Position numbers and translations under genes: made by a program | Shown: positions 1 to 9,533 of the stretch, piece by piece | Position numbering within the stretch: the stretch's first letter is position 1 | Layout of the letters: every line of letters begins with the position of its first letter | Notes under the pieces: model-generated | Told to the model about the DNA's origin: nothing | The model's input: only the letters and a program-made list of their open reading frames with translations | The model's database searches: none | Assembly: GCA_022496805.1 (NCBI GenBank) | Contig: CM040085.1 | Coordinates: 20,241,811 to 20,305,810 of the forward strand | Length of the DNA: 64,000 bases | Direction of reading: 5' to 3' | Source of the DNA: Pohlia nutans | Lineage: Eukaryota; Streptophyta; Bryopsida; Bryales; Mniaceae

Positions 1-1260
1 CTAAACCAAACAAATGAAACAAATGAATCACAGTATATCAATCAAACCAACCTAAACCATATCAAATCAAACAAATGAATCACAGTAATAGATTTACATT
101 TATAGTATACAAGCAACAAATGGAAGTGAAGTTGAAGTGTTGTGGAAATAAAAGTTGTAGGCTATTTTCCAAACATGGTTGAGAAACCCAGGAAAATAGA
201 TAGTGAAGGTTCTTTGTGGGGAGAGTCTAAATCGGTTGAAGTTATGCAATTATAGTCACAAATAGAAGCAATTTAGATAACAATTTGGAATTAAGAATGT
301 TTATGCTTTCTTTATGTAATTGCAATTTCTTTTAGCACAAAAGGATACACCAATAATTGTGTCAAATGATGGTCAATTGTCCAATGAATAATTTATAATT
401 ACTCTTGTCTATAGTTTTTGAATCTCCAATAACCAAGGCATAATACAATTTTATTCTCCCAGTTTAATGAAGGCAAGAAGCTCTTAATTAAATAATATTC
501 TTCAAAGATAATCACAATTGATACACACAACCTTTGCTTATTATATTTATTGTCTATAGTCTTCAATTGCAAAGTCAAACATTACTTGAGTGCACAATTT
601 GTATAAATAATTTATATATAATTTAATTTATATAGATTGTTGTGAAAGTAACAATTGTTTTTACAAAAGAAAAGACAAGGCAAATTTAACATGGATACAC
701 ATTCTCTTTGATGTGTTCAAAGAAGAAATAGCTTCATCTTCCTACTTGTACCTCCAACTTGCCCTTCCCACCCTTTCAACTTACTTACATCTTTTCGTTT
801 CCTACTTTTTCACGTAATTTCTCATTTAAGCTTATTTATGCTCTCATTCACACTTGGCAAGGCAAATGAAAGGTAAAATGGACTTTACTTACACAAAAAG
901 ATGAAAAAGTATAGCCAAAAAGTAAAAGAAGTGTGTGACAGAAGCGTTTGTTGTTTCATTTTTAATTTTATAATTGAATCCTTTGAGATTTTAATTGACT
1001 ATTATATTTTGATTGTAGTTTTTAATTGGCTATTATAATTTTATTTACTTTTTTATTATTTATATTCTTTTAATGTTTTAGTTTCCTTTTTGCCTTTTAG
1101 TTAATTTTGGTTGTTCTAAAAACAATTATTTTTAATTTTAGTTTTTAATCGAGTACTTTATTTTAATTTAAAAAATTTATATGAGTTTTACTATTTTATT
1201 TTTATGTTTATTAAAATAGATACATTCTTATTATTACAAAATTTTCACATAAAGTCTATT
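1..1260. other. AT-rich intergenic DNA, no gene seen
   Basis: Very AT-rich sequence with many short homopolymer and AT runs. The first 80 bases contain a short imperfect direct repeat (AAACAAATGAATCACAGTA twice). No open frame with coding character and no splice-compatible exon was recognised on either strand. Confidence 0.6.
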
Positions 1261-1500
1261 CTCCAAACCCAACGTTCAAAAGGTGTATCATAACTTACCT
1301 AAAACATCTAATGCAACTTGATGAACTTGATGTATGAATAAAAGTTGTATATTAAACATTTTAGATTCTATATCTATACGTTTAGATATATGATTGCTAT
1401 CACTGGTGTTTTGTATAAAATTTGGAACTTACACTTAAAAAAATATTTTGTAATTTGATTACAAACAAGATATTCACAATTTGTAGATGAATAATGTTAT
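1261..1500 (-). repeat. Diverged copy of the repeat at about 41500-41780
   Basis: Read on the plus strand, this stretch matches the reverse complement of about 41500-41780. Shared words include AACTTGATGTAT, AATAAAAG, TTTTAGATTCTAT, ATGATTGCTATCAC and a shared ATTTTGTAATT..ATTACAAA block. The partner copy is next to a TTAA-flanked element end (41820), so this is probably an old remnant of the same family. It stops just short of the stop codon of the dioxygenase-like gene at 1531. Confidence 0.6.
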
Positions 1501-1530
1501 GATACAACTCTATTACTTCTCTATTAGTAC

Positions 1531-2169
1531 CTAAAATCCTAATTTTTTTAATGCTTCTAAACATGCTTTTAAAACAATGGGCTTCACCAAGAGGGCAACT
1601 CCATATTGCTTGTACCTTGTATTTTGAATTGTACCATGGTTGATTTTTGAAGCATCAAAACATATTGAGGTCCCACGCGTTGGACGGAAAAATAATTCAT
1701 AGTCCTTCATACGAAATTGTGCCCGTTCAATTCAAGAATGGTCTACAATCTCTGCAAAGTATGTTGAATTCAATTACAACATCAAATACTAATAATTCCA
1801 ACAATTTTAAATTTTTTTTAGTAAAACATACAATGTGATATTTTTATACTATTTTAAAAAGAAATTTTGTGAAAGAAAATTACCTTCATGAACCCAAAAT
1901 ATGAATCCAGAACTCCCATCTTTATCATCTATATGGTCTGGTGACCAATAGTTCTCTGTCACAATCATTGTCGTAAATGGAGAATATCCAATTCGACCCC
2001 ACAATGTTCCCAATTCCCTAAGAACTAAATTTTCCAATTCATTAATCCAAGATGACAATTTTAGCTTCAACACATCGTGTACTCTATTAGTTGTTCGAGC
2101 ACTAAGTGTGTGTAAATCTATAGCCGAAATGGGCATAATTCTTTCCCTACCTTTTCTATTACTTTGCAC
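1531..2169 (-). pseudogene. Fe(II)/2-oxoglutarate dioxygenase-like gene relic, C-terminal half
   Basis: Two exons on the minus strand fit a double-stranded beta-helix oxygenase. The first (to 1884) contains PDHIDDKD, giving an H-x-D metal motif at about 1935-1927, followed by GFIFWVHE. It ends at a good donor (G|GTAATTTTC). The acceptor TTTGCAG fits at 1752, and the next exon (1751-1531) continues in the matching phase. It carries SICFDASKINHGT, with a second histidine about 55 residues after the first, then RYKQYGVAL, with an arginine 7 residues further, and ends at TAG (1531-1533). H-x-D, H and R in this spacing is the signature of the 2OG-Fe(II) superfamily. One in-frame TGA (plus 1732-1734) interrupts the second exon, so I call it a pseudogene, although an unseen splice choice could avoid it. 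The subfamily (TET/JBP-like, AlkB-like or a transposon-borne type) cannot be decided by eye. It is probably joined to the zinc-finger exon at 2345-2645. Confidence 0.55.
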
Positions 2170-2344
2170 ATATATACCGAATTCGAGCGGTGTAAGCCTC
2201 CATCCGAAAACAACTATATCCCGCCTCTCTTCTGCTTACCTCTATCTACTATTCCTCCCGCCTTATATAGTATACTATATTCTGGAGTCAATATGTCAAT
2301 TAATTCACTTGAGAAAAAAATTTAATCAATTATTGCTACTACTA

Positions 2345-2645
2345 TTTCGTTTTCTACCAATATTACAGAAGTAGTGATTTCTTTTAAGGCATCTAAATTA
2401 TCTATCTTTTTAGATACATATAAAACATGGTGAATTCCCATTGAAATCGAAATACCCTGTGATCTAAACTTCTCTATTACAACTTCATCCGAGCTTGTAA
2501 CATTTATACTAGCATAGAATGTTGATTTAACATCCTTTTTAGCATGTTTTTTAGACTTATAATGAAACTCAAGCTGCGCTTGAGTTTTCATTTTTCTATC
2601 ACATCTATCACACTTATACTCCATACTAAATTTGTATTCAAGCAC
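2345..2645 (-). pseudogene. C2H2/U1-type zinc-finger exon, probable 5' part of the dioxygenase-like relic
   Basis: A minus-strand open frame of about 107 codons begins MLEYKFSMEYKCDRCDRKMK. It contains C-x2-C-x12-H-x5-H, the spacing of U1/matrin-type C2H2 fingers, ending HYKSKKHAKK. The rest (ISISMGIHHVLYVSKK and a Lys/Glu-rich tail) is not recognised. A possible donor (TTG|GTAGAA) lies near 2360. The next coding-like segment downstream on the same strand is the 2OG-dioxygenase-like exon, so one gene with a DNA- or RNA-binding finger plus an oxygenase is plausible. No intervening exon could be fixed in phase. The start codon is only the first in-frame ATG, and no promoter was recognised. Confidence 0.4.
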
Positions 2646-4350
2646 TCTGAACTTAAAGACAGTGAAAACTTTGATTTTGAAACAAGTGTAGCATGTATTA
2701 TATGTGACAAGTTTGTTTAGAAGTTAAAAATTTAAGAAATGAAACATCAAAGGACTCAATTATCCAACAAAGGTCAAAAAGGAAACTAAGTATATAAATA
2801 AATATAAATAAATAACTAAAAGTAAATAACTAAAGTAAAAAAGTAAAAAAGTAAAAGTAAAAGTAAAAGAAGTAAATAAATAAAAGTAAAAGTAAATAAC
2901 TAAATTTAAAAGTAAATAACTTAAAGAATGTTATATCATTGAAATTAGTGAAGATTATTACACATGTTGAATTAAAATTAAAAATAACAAAAAATGATCT
3001 ACATAAAATGAGAATTTCAAATGTCTATATTAGGTGCAGGCTACACGCGTTTAGGATCAAGGATGCCGTATATGGGTGCAGTAGCGGCAGAAGTAGCTAA
3101 ACCTACTTGTTGGAAATGGGCTTGGTCTTTTTTTTTACTTGGAAATTCATAAGTAATTCAGCGAAGCTCCAAATATTTTCATTCCAATTGCAATGAGTTC
3201 ATATTCACTTTGCCTAATTGTTAAAATTTCTCCCTACTACACAACTCATTTTTCTTATCTACAGGCCATATTCAGTTGGGAATGGGGTAACCACCTTAGA
3301 CCCGAACATTTTATTTGTTGTCATGCATTTTTTTCTCCAATTGCAATGTCCGGTGCAGTGCAACGGAGGCACAACCCCGACGGATTTGGCCGGTGTCACG
3401 CAGTCCACTTTCTGTGCTTCATAACCGCCTCTTTCAGCTGAAATGTTCCCCGCGTTCCGAAAGCGACCCTCTACACGTTCGCCTCCGTTCCCATGCTGAC
3501 TGGTTTCGTCCTCGTCGTCTGCTAGTAACCGGCCATGTCATCATCTGTCTAGAAAGAAGCAAGACGTGTCAACCCTAGAGTGTGAAAGAAGAGCTCGAAA
3601 AGTAGATATACGACCTCAACCACACATCGTACGCCTAAACCGTATAAATATCGGTTTGTGATGATCGATGTTGGCTCGGGTGCGTATATATCACACCCAG
3701 ACATAAATGCATGTTCTAACACCGATGAGCCGGACGGATTTTCCAGCAGATGAAAAGCCCGCCCAGTATTGTGCGTATACATGCCAAATGTACGTATTCC
3801 GGTGGAACACCGAACTACACTTCGGGACCTTTTTTGCACCGTTGAATCAGTACGGACGTGACCACCTGTACGACTTGGTTCCTGACACCTGCCCCAAACT
3901 AAGAGGGTTTTGAATAGAACAACGTTCTATTCATCCTCACATAGAATTACACGATTATGTCAGAATTGTCAGAGCCCACAATTCAAGGCACCTGCTTATT
4001 CAAGCGTTATTAAAAAAAAAACTCCCACGGTGGATCTTCCTGAAAATTTCCAAGTTGGGTCCCAGCTGGGATGGGCACGCATCTATCCGGTTAGATTCTA
4101 ATAATGTTTCCTAGATTTACAGTAAATCACATTTAAATAGTCTGAGCACAAGAAAAAAACTTAACCGGAAATTGATTGCCCGTCCTTAAAGGGTTAAGTC
4201 ATACAACAACTTGCTAGCAATTTGACTTAGGAGACAAAGATACACATTTAAGAATTTGATCATGTATTAATGTGGTATCTTGAGCAAAATTGCTCACATA
4301 TTACATACTTTTCTTACAAAAAAGACACGCCTCTTTGCCTTATATCCATT
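2646..4350. other. Intergenic; low-complexity AAAGT tract, then a GC-richer unassigned block
   Basis: At 2810-2930 there is a low-complexity run of AAAGT/AAATAACT words. From about 3020 to 3920 the GC content rises and short frames occur on both strands, but none shows a recognisable motif or consistent splice sites. It may be a decayed insertion. An element-like end, CCTTAAAGGGTTAAG, occurs at about 4183-4199. Confidence 0.5.
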
Positions 4351-4351
4351 T

Positions 4352-4384
4352 ATACATATACATATACATATACATATATATGTA

Positions 4385-4476
<92 letters not shown>
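4352..4476. repeat. (TACATA)n / (TA)n microsatellite
   Basis: About 40 bp of TACATA/TATG repeats pass into an uninterrupted TA run of roughly 80 bp. The Tyr/Ile-alternating open frames across it are artefacts of the repeat. Confidence 0.97.
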
Positions 4477-4479
<3 letters not shown>

Positions 4480-4737
4480 GTTTTAGACTTTTACCCTCTA
4501 GGATTTTACTTCAGCACCTCTTCACATCTAATTTACTAAAGGTGTGAATTTCTTCTATATCTTTTTCCTATCTAATTTGAAATATAACCCTTTTTAAAAT
4601 TAAATTTTGGAAAAAAGAGTTTTAGATTTAAAATTATTCTTCATAGCAACTATGCAAATGAAGTTTTCGGCCATATCCCAAAGGTTTATTATATAATATT
4701 TGGACAACATTTGCATATATATATATAGACTCATATG

Positions 4738-4738
4738 C

Positions 4739-4790
<52 letters not shown>
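4738..4790. repeat. (TA)n microsatellite
   Basis: An uninterrupted TA run of about 50 bp. A shorter TATATATATATA tract and the word AGACTC occur just before it at about 4716-4732, and AGACTC recurs right after it, so it may be a small local duplication. Confidence 0.95.
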
Positions 4791-4794
<4 letters not shown>

Positions 4795-5248
4795 TCCGCA
4801 AAGACCACATGCATTAATTCAAAATATTTTTTGAAAGATTACGGCTTTTAGTTGCTCAGTGGGCCTTGAAATGCAAGTTTGGGTACCATGAGGAATTGCT
4901 GCTAGGCCATATCATTTCAACTAAAGGCATAAAAACCGATCCCGAAAAACCGATCGAGACAAAATAGCGTCAATCAAATAAATGAAACATCCACATACCT
5001 GCAATGGAATGAAAAAGCTCTGGATCTAAGTAAACTATTAAAACAAGTTTTGGGGGAACTTAACAGAACAAGACACTTGATTAGCAAACTGCCATATCCT
5101 GCATTAAAATATGAGTAGACATCAAACTGCCAGAAGATATCCGACTATATATTGGAAGGCATAGGGAGCAACTAGATAATAGAGAGCCCAACGTGAACCC
5201 GCAAATTCGTAATCAACCTCGACATAAGTGAGAATGCATGTTGATACA

Positions 5249-5295
<47 letters not shown>
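5249..5295. repeat. (AAC)n microsatellite
   Basis: About 15 copies of ACA/AAC. On the minus strand it gives a polycysteine frame that is not a gene. Confidence 0.96.
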
Positions 5296-6630
5296 GGCGA
5301 GCGCATCCAATCTACTATGAAAGCATATTCATGACACAACATAAATTAAAGTACAGTAAAATGGAAAAGCTACTAGTGGCATGCAATCTTATTACATTGC
5401 GTAAAGTTTAAACACTACATAATTTCCAACAATTTCTCTACAGAAGAACCATACTCCAAGGAAGCCCTAAAAAGCTTCTAATCGGAATAACAACTGGTGG
5501 ATAGGGCAAGGAGGTTGATGTCCTACTTGCAGCAATATGATCTATATAATAGAGTGCAGAAAGGACAACGAACACAACATGCTAGCCTTCTCCTAGACTT
5601 TAAATATATTATTCCATGAATTTTCTTATGTTATTCTATATAAAACATTAATTTAATTAATTCATTCATTGTTCAATATAACATTTGTAGATATAAATTC
5701 TACATAATTTTGAAAATAAAATATAAATTTAATGAAACTATTGATTTAAATTATGTGTAATGATATTATTATGTTATACATTCCATTTCCTTACATAGAA
5801 GAAGTCTACCTTATGTACTAAAAATTAAAGTTAATAGATTGAAGGTTTAAAACTATAAATTTTCAAATTCCTTTTTAACAAAATTTATTATAGAAAAATA
5901 TAAAAGAAAAAAATGTTTATTTTTGTACATGTGACAAGTTTCTTCTTTAATGATATGAAGAAAATCTAAATATCCAATATCATCTTTCTAGAAAACCTAC
6001 AACTCTTTATAAACAATAATCTATTATCACATTTATTATCGAGATGTACATTTTATGTTTATTGCATTTGAATATGTTGAATATTAGCCTTTGATTATTG
6101 GTGGTGTAAAGATATATCTTTGATTGAAACTATATTAATATAATTACTCATCAATTATTTTAATAAATCAATAACTTATTGGATGTCTTTTTTAAAATAA
6201 AAATAAAAAGCTTCTATTATAGATGCTATTATATAGATATGCTATTATAAATATTTATTTTCAACCTCTGTTTAGAACTTATAATTAATGAAATCGAGGT
6301 TGAATTATAAATTTTGGAAACTATTATTATATCATCATTAACTAAATAATTTGAAATATTACGATAAGATGTAGTATATACAAATGTGTCAAAGAAACAT
6401 TTAGCCTGATTGTCTTGCTAATTATAAACTTAATTGCGTTAAAATTTTAAAAAACAATAATTGTTAAGAAAATATTGGAACTAAAAGTTATCTAATTATA
6501 TATATATAATTATATATATAATATTATATATAATAAATGATATAGATCACATTAAAAAGTTGCCATATGTCATTGAACACTAGGCATCTATTTGTTTCTT
6601 ACAAGGACACTATATCTCCCTAAAACTAAA
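5296..6630. other. AT-rich intergenic DNA, nothing recognised
   Basis: Low-GC sequence with short palindromic TATA runs near 6500-6530. No coding exon, RNA gene or element end was identified. Confidence 0.55.
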
Positions 6631-6632
6631 TA

Positions 6633-6896
6633 CTCCCACTGTTTCACAATAAAACCATGGTTTTTGCATAAACTCCGTGCCAGAATAAAACCATGGTTTT
6701 GTTATTACCACTACTCATGCCTATCATTCACAACCGAAAAGCGCACGTTATTTGAAAAGCGCGTTATTTAAAAAACGCTTGAAAAGCACCGATTATTTTA
6801 AATGCGCTTGAAAAGCGCATTGTGGTTAAAAGCCGGTCACTGTTCTTAATCCCGCACTGAAATAGAAACCACGGTTTTATTTTGAAACAGAGGGAG
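6633..6896. mobile_element. Stowaway-type (Tc1/mariner) MITE
   Basis: The left end CTCCCACTGTTTCACAATAA and the right end (reverse complement CTCCCTCTGTTTCAAAATAA) form a terminal inverted repeat that continues into AAACCATGGTTTT. Both ends are bordered by TA (6631-6632 and 6897-6898), the Stowaway/mariner target duplication. CTCCCTCxGTTxCA is the classic plant Stowaway terminus. The 264-bp interior carries repeated GAAAAGCGC words and no coding frame. Confidence 0.85.
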
Positions 6897-7978
6897 TAGT
6901 GTCCAAGTTGAGAAATAGTGTCTCGGGAGACTAAATACGCTATTCAATGTAGTGCTATCAACATAATAAAATATCTATCGACATAATCCAAACTACTAAG
7001 TATTGAATCTAAGTTGTCATGTTCTTATATTTTAGAAAAAGTAAATGAATTAATAAAAATAGTTAAAAATTAAACATTTCTAAGTAATAATTGCATGTAT
7101 TGTTAAATATTATAATAGCCTACGATGATTTTGCAATTCACAACATTCATCCACTGACATTGTAATAATCCTAATGATTTATTTTTAAAAATTAGGTTTA
7201 ATACTCATATGGTATTAATCCTCGAGTCTCTATACAAAGAATTAGAAGGATATTAAAACCTTAATATTTAGCAAAAATGAATAAATTCTAAGTACAAAAA
7301 TCTATATTTTTGTGTACAAACATTTTTATTTTTTTTAGAAATGAGGTGGTTTTTTTTATCCCTTATTTTTTAAAATTTTGATTGAATAATATGGCGACGA
7401 ATATTTGTATTTTCATACATCCTACGCTTTTCAGCCAACATATTGCCCTTTCGTGAAACACTTTCATACATCGTGTCTTTTCATTCAACATCTTGGCCTT
7501 TTCATGCACTACATGTGGGTTACAAAGTTCTTGCATGTTTTGCAACTGGCATGTGCCACTTCCTTTGTGGCTACATGAGGTGACATTTTTCTCATTGTGT
7601 TCTTATATGGTGATTCCCCAATAGATTTATGTAACATCCAGAGTCAACCAAAAAGAATGTATCAAAGTGGAAACTCACGTCATACTTACCTTAGTCTCAT
7701 TATGAGTTCAAAAAGACTGTAAAACTAGTCTATCGTGAGTTGGAGTATAATCTAAAACAAGACCTTGCATGACCGTGAGGCATGGAACTTGTGATGTCCC
7801 TAATGCTAGAGGAGAATTCCCACAAGTTTTTCCAAGCCTAAGAGGCTCACTACACCTACAAAGGTGAAGGTTTTCTTAATCACATGAAAAGACCCTTAAT
7901 TTGTGGAGCATGCATACGTCATTTTAGTTAAATTTGGAATTTGAGGCGTTGAAATTTTGTTTTCCATGTTTGCCACAC

Positions 7979-8357
7979 CTAAGGTAGACGGTGCTTATTC
8001 CGTGTGTGCTTGTAAAACGTGCCCCTGGACTGGGCATTATAACCGTGCACCATAAGACCCAAATCCGTGACTGTGCCTCCAAGTTGCATGATTTGATACG
8101 TAGATTTGAACACCACCATGGCCGGTTTAAGGATTTGTCTTGACCGCCATTAGTGGGAGCAGGGCACCGCTATAGAGAATGTTGTTGTAATCACTTTCAA
8201 GATTTCTCATTAATCGATCAGATTTGATAATTTTGTGTGACCGTTGCTAAAAGACTTCTCTCACTCTTGCAAGCGTTTGGAATTTTTGCATCTAGTTTTC
8301 CCGCAGTCCATGTTCAAGAATTGCTTAAGTGCACGGAATAAGCACCATCTACCTTAT
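7979..8357. mobile_element. Inverted-repeat element (MITE-like), about 380 bp
   Basis: Left end TAAGGTAGACGGTGCTTATT (7980) and right end AATAAGCACCATCTACCTTA (to 8357) are near-perfect reverse complements for about 25 bp. The interior is non-coding. The superfamily is not clear; a TA border is compatible with mariner-type insertion. Confidence 0.65.
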
Positions 8358-8522
8358 GATGACTTTGTGTATAACCACCAACTCAGTCAGCAGTGATGCA
8401 CACACCTTACTCAAGTGATAAGTGGAACTGCAACATATTATTCCTTCATGCTTTTCTTTTTAAGCAATGTGTACATTTCATCATCACTCATTTATTCTAT
8501 TTTTGAATTGAAGTTGTGGTAC

Positions 8523-8663
8523 CACTAGTAGGATTTTGGTCCTTTATAACTGGTCTTTTGTGACTTAAATGGTACAAAACGACTTCTTTTCTAAAGAATT
8601 GAGTCACAAAGGATCATGTAAGTCACAAAGGACTAGTTATAAAGGACCAAAATCCTATTACCG
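8523..8663. mobile_element. Foldback MITE with about 40-bp inverted repeats
   Basis: The left arm (AGGATTTTGGTCCTTTATAA then CTGGTCTTTTGTGACTTAA) and the right arm (AAGTCACAAAGGACTAGTTA then TAAAGGACCAAAATCCT) pair over about 40 bp around a 50-bp spacer. The left end begins CACTAGTAGG like the CACTA-like MITEs elsewhere in the window; the right end (CCTATTACCGG) has diverged, and no clean 3-bp duplication is visible. Confidence 0.75.
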
Positions 8664-9390
8664 GTAATCAATGGTATTGCTTCGTTATCTCTTGAATTTC
8701 ATGGCAATAAGTTATTATTGGAATGAACATATCACATCTATGGCATCTGAACATTTACAAATTTATAGGCTTTTATAAATATTAATTTTTCACTCACTCG
8801 TCATTCCTAAATTCTCTCAATACTTTAGTGATACCTCAATGATAAAGCCAGTCCAAGCCTATTTTTTCCTTGTTTAGTTTCCTATCATTCATACAAGTGT
8901 GGCTGCAAAGTATTGTATCACACATTTTTCGATAAAAACTACTCAGGTATGGTGGGCCTCTAAGGGACTATTCACAAACAATGCATGTCAAAAATTGATA
9001 ATATTGACGTGCGAACACACCATAGAAGTTAAAAAACTCCTCTTCTGTTTTCGGATAACTGTAGTTGCTCTAAAAGGCCAGAAAAGAAACCCTGGGTCAG
9101 ACTAATTGCACTGAAAAGTCAGCAGTTTGCCTAAGCCCCCGACATGACCAAGTCTGCTGCCTGGCCTCCCAAGTCACCACCACTTCAACTTGCGCGTTCT
9201 CCCAACCCCTCCTTGTTCCCGAACGAGCGAGCGCAAGTTCCCAAACAGATGGCATATTCCGTGCCACGAACCGGAAGCCCACAGCCATGGGATGAAGGAG
9301 GCCAAGATCGACGGCCCTCAAGAGCCGAACCCCGGACCTGGCGACCTTGAACGCCGTGTGCCGGAGTAACATGGGGAGGGAAGGCGTTTC
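8664..9390. other. Upstream region of eEF1B-gamma
   Basis: AT-rich until about 9060, then markedly GC-richer, as expected for the promoter and 5' UTR of a highly expressed gene. Overlapping frames on both strands here, including a 162-codon minus-strand frame (9585-9097), look like GC-driven shadows. Confidence 0.45.
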
Positions 9391-9398
9391 TAGGGTTT
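9391..9398 (-). promoter_or_regulatory. telo-box-like motif upstream of eEF1B-gamma
   Basis: TAGGGTTT (reverse complement AAACCCTA) lies about 135 bp before the start codon. A second copy, TAGGGTTT, is at 9592-9599 inside intron 1. Telo-boxes (AAACCCTAA) are known to mark plant promoters of translation genes such as eEF1A and ribosomal proteins, which fits this gene. Confidence 0.5.
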
Positions 9399-9533
9399 GG
9401 AGGAGGGGTGTACAAAGCTCTCTGCCTATCCAGCCGCCATAGTCCTTTCTCCTTCGGTCTCGACCTTCGTCTGCTCCATTTTTCCTATCGCCGGCTTGGC
9501 TTGCCACTCTCCTTCGCAAGCTCCGCTGTAGCC

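Noticed and set aside
3193..3913. Cluster of short frames in a GC-richer block
   Set aside because: Frames overlap on both strands with no recognisable motif or splice structure.
4270..4547. Three overlapping 65-89-codon frames of alternating Tyr/Ile
   Set aside because: They are produced by the TA microsatellite and have no start context or neighbours.
5122..5310. Polycysteine frame on the minus strand
   Set aside because: Artefact of the AAC repeat at 5249-5295.
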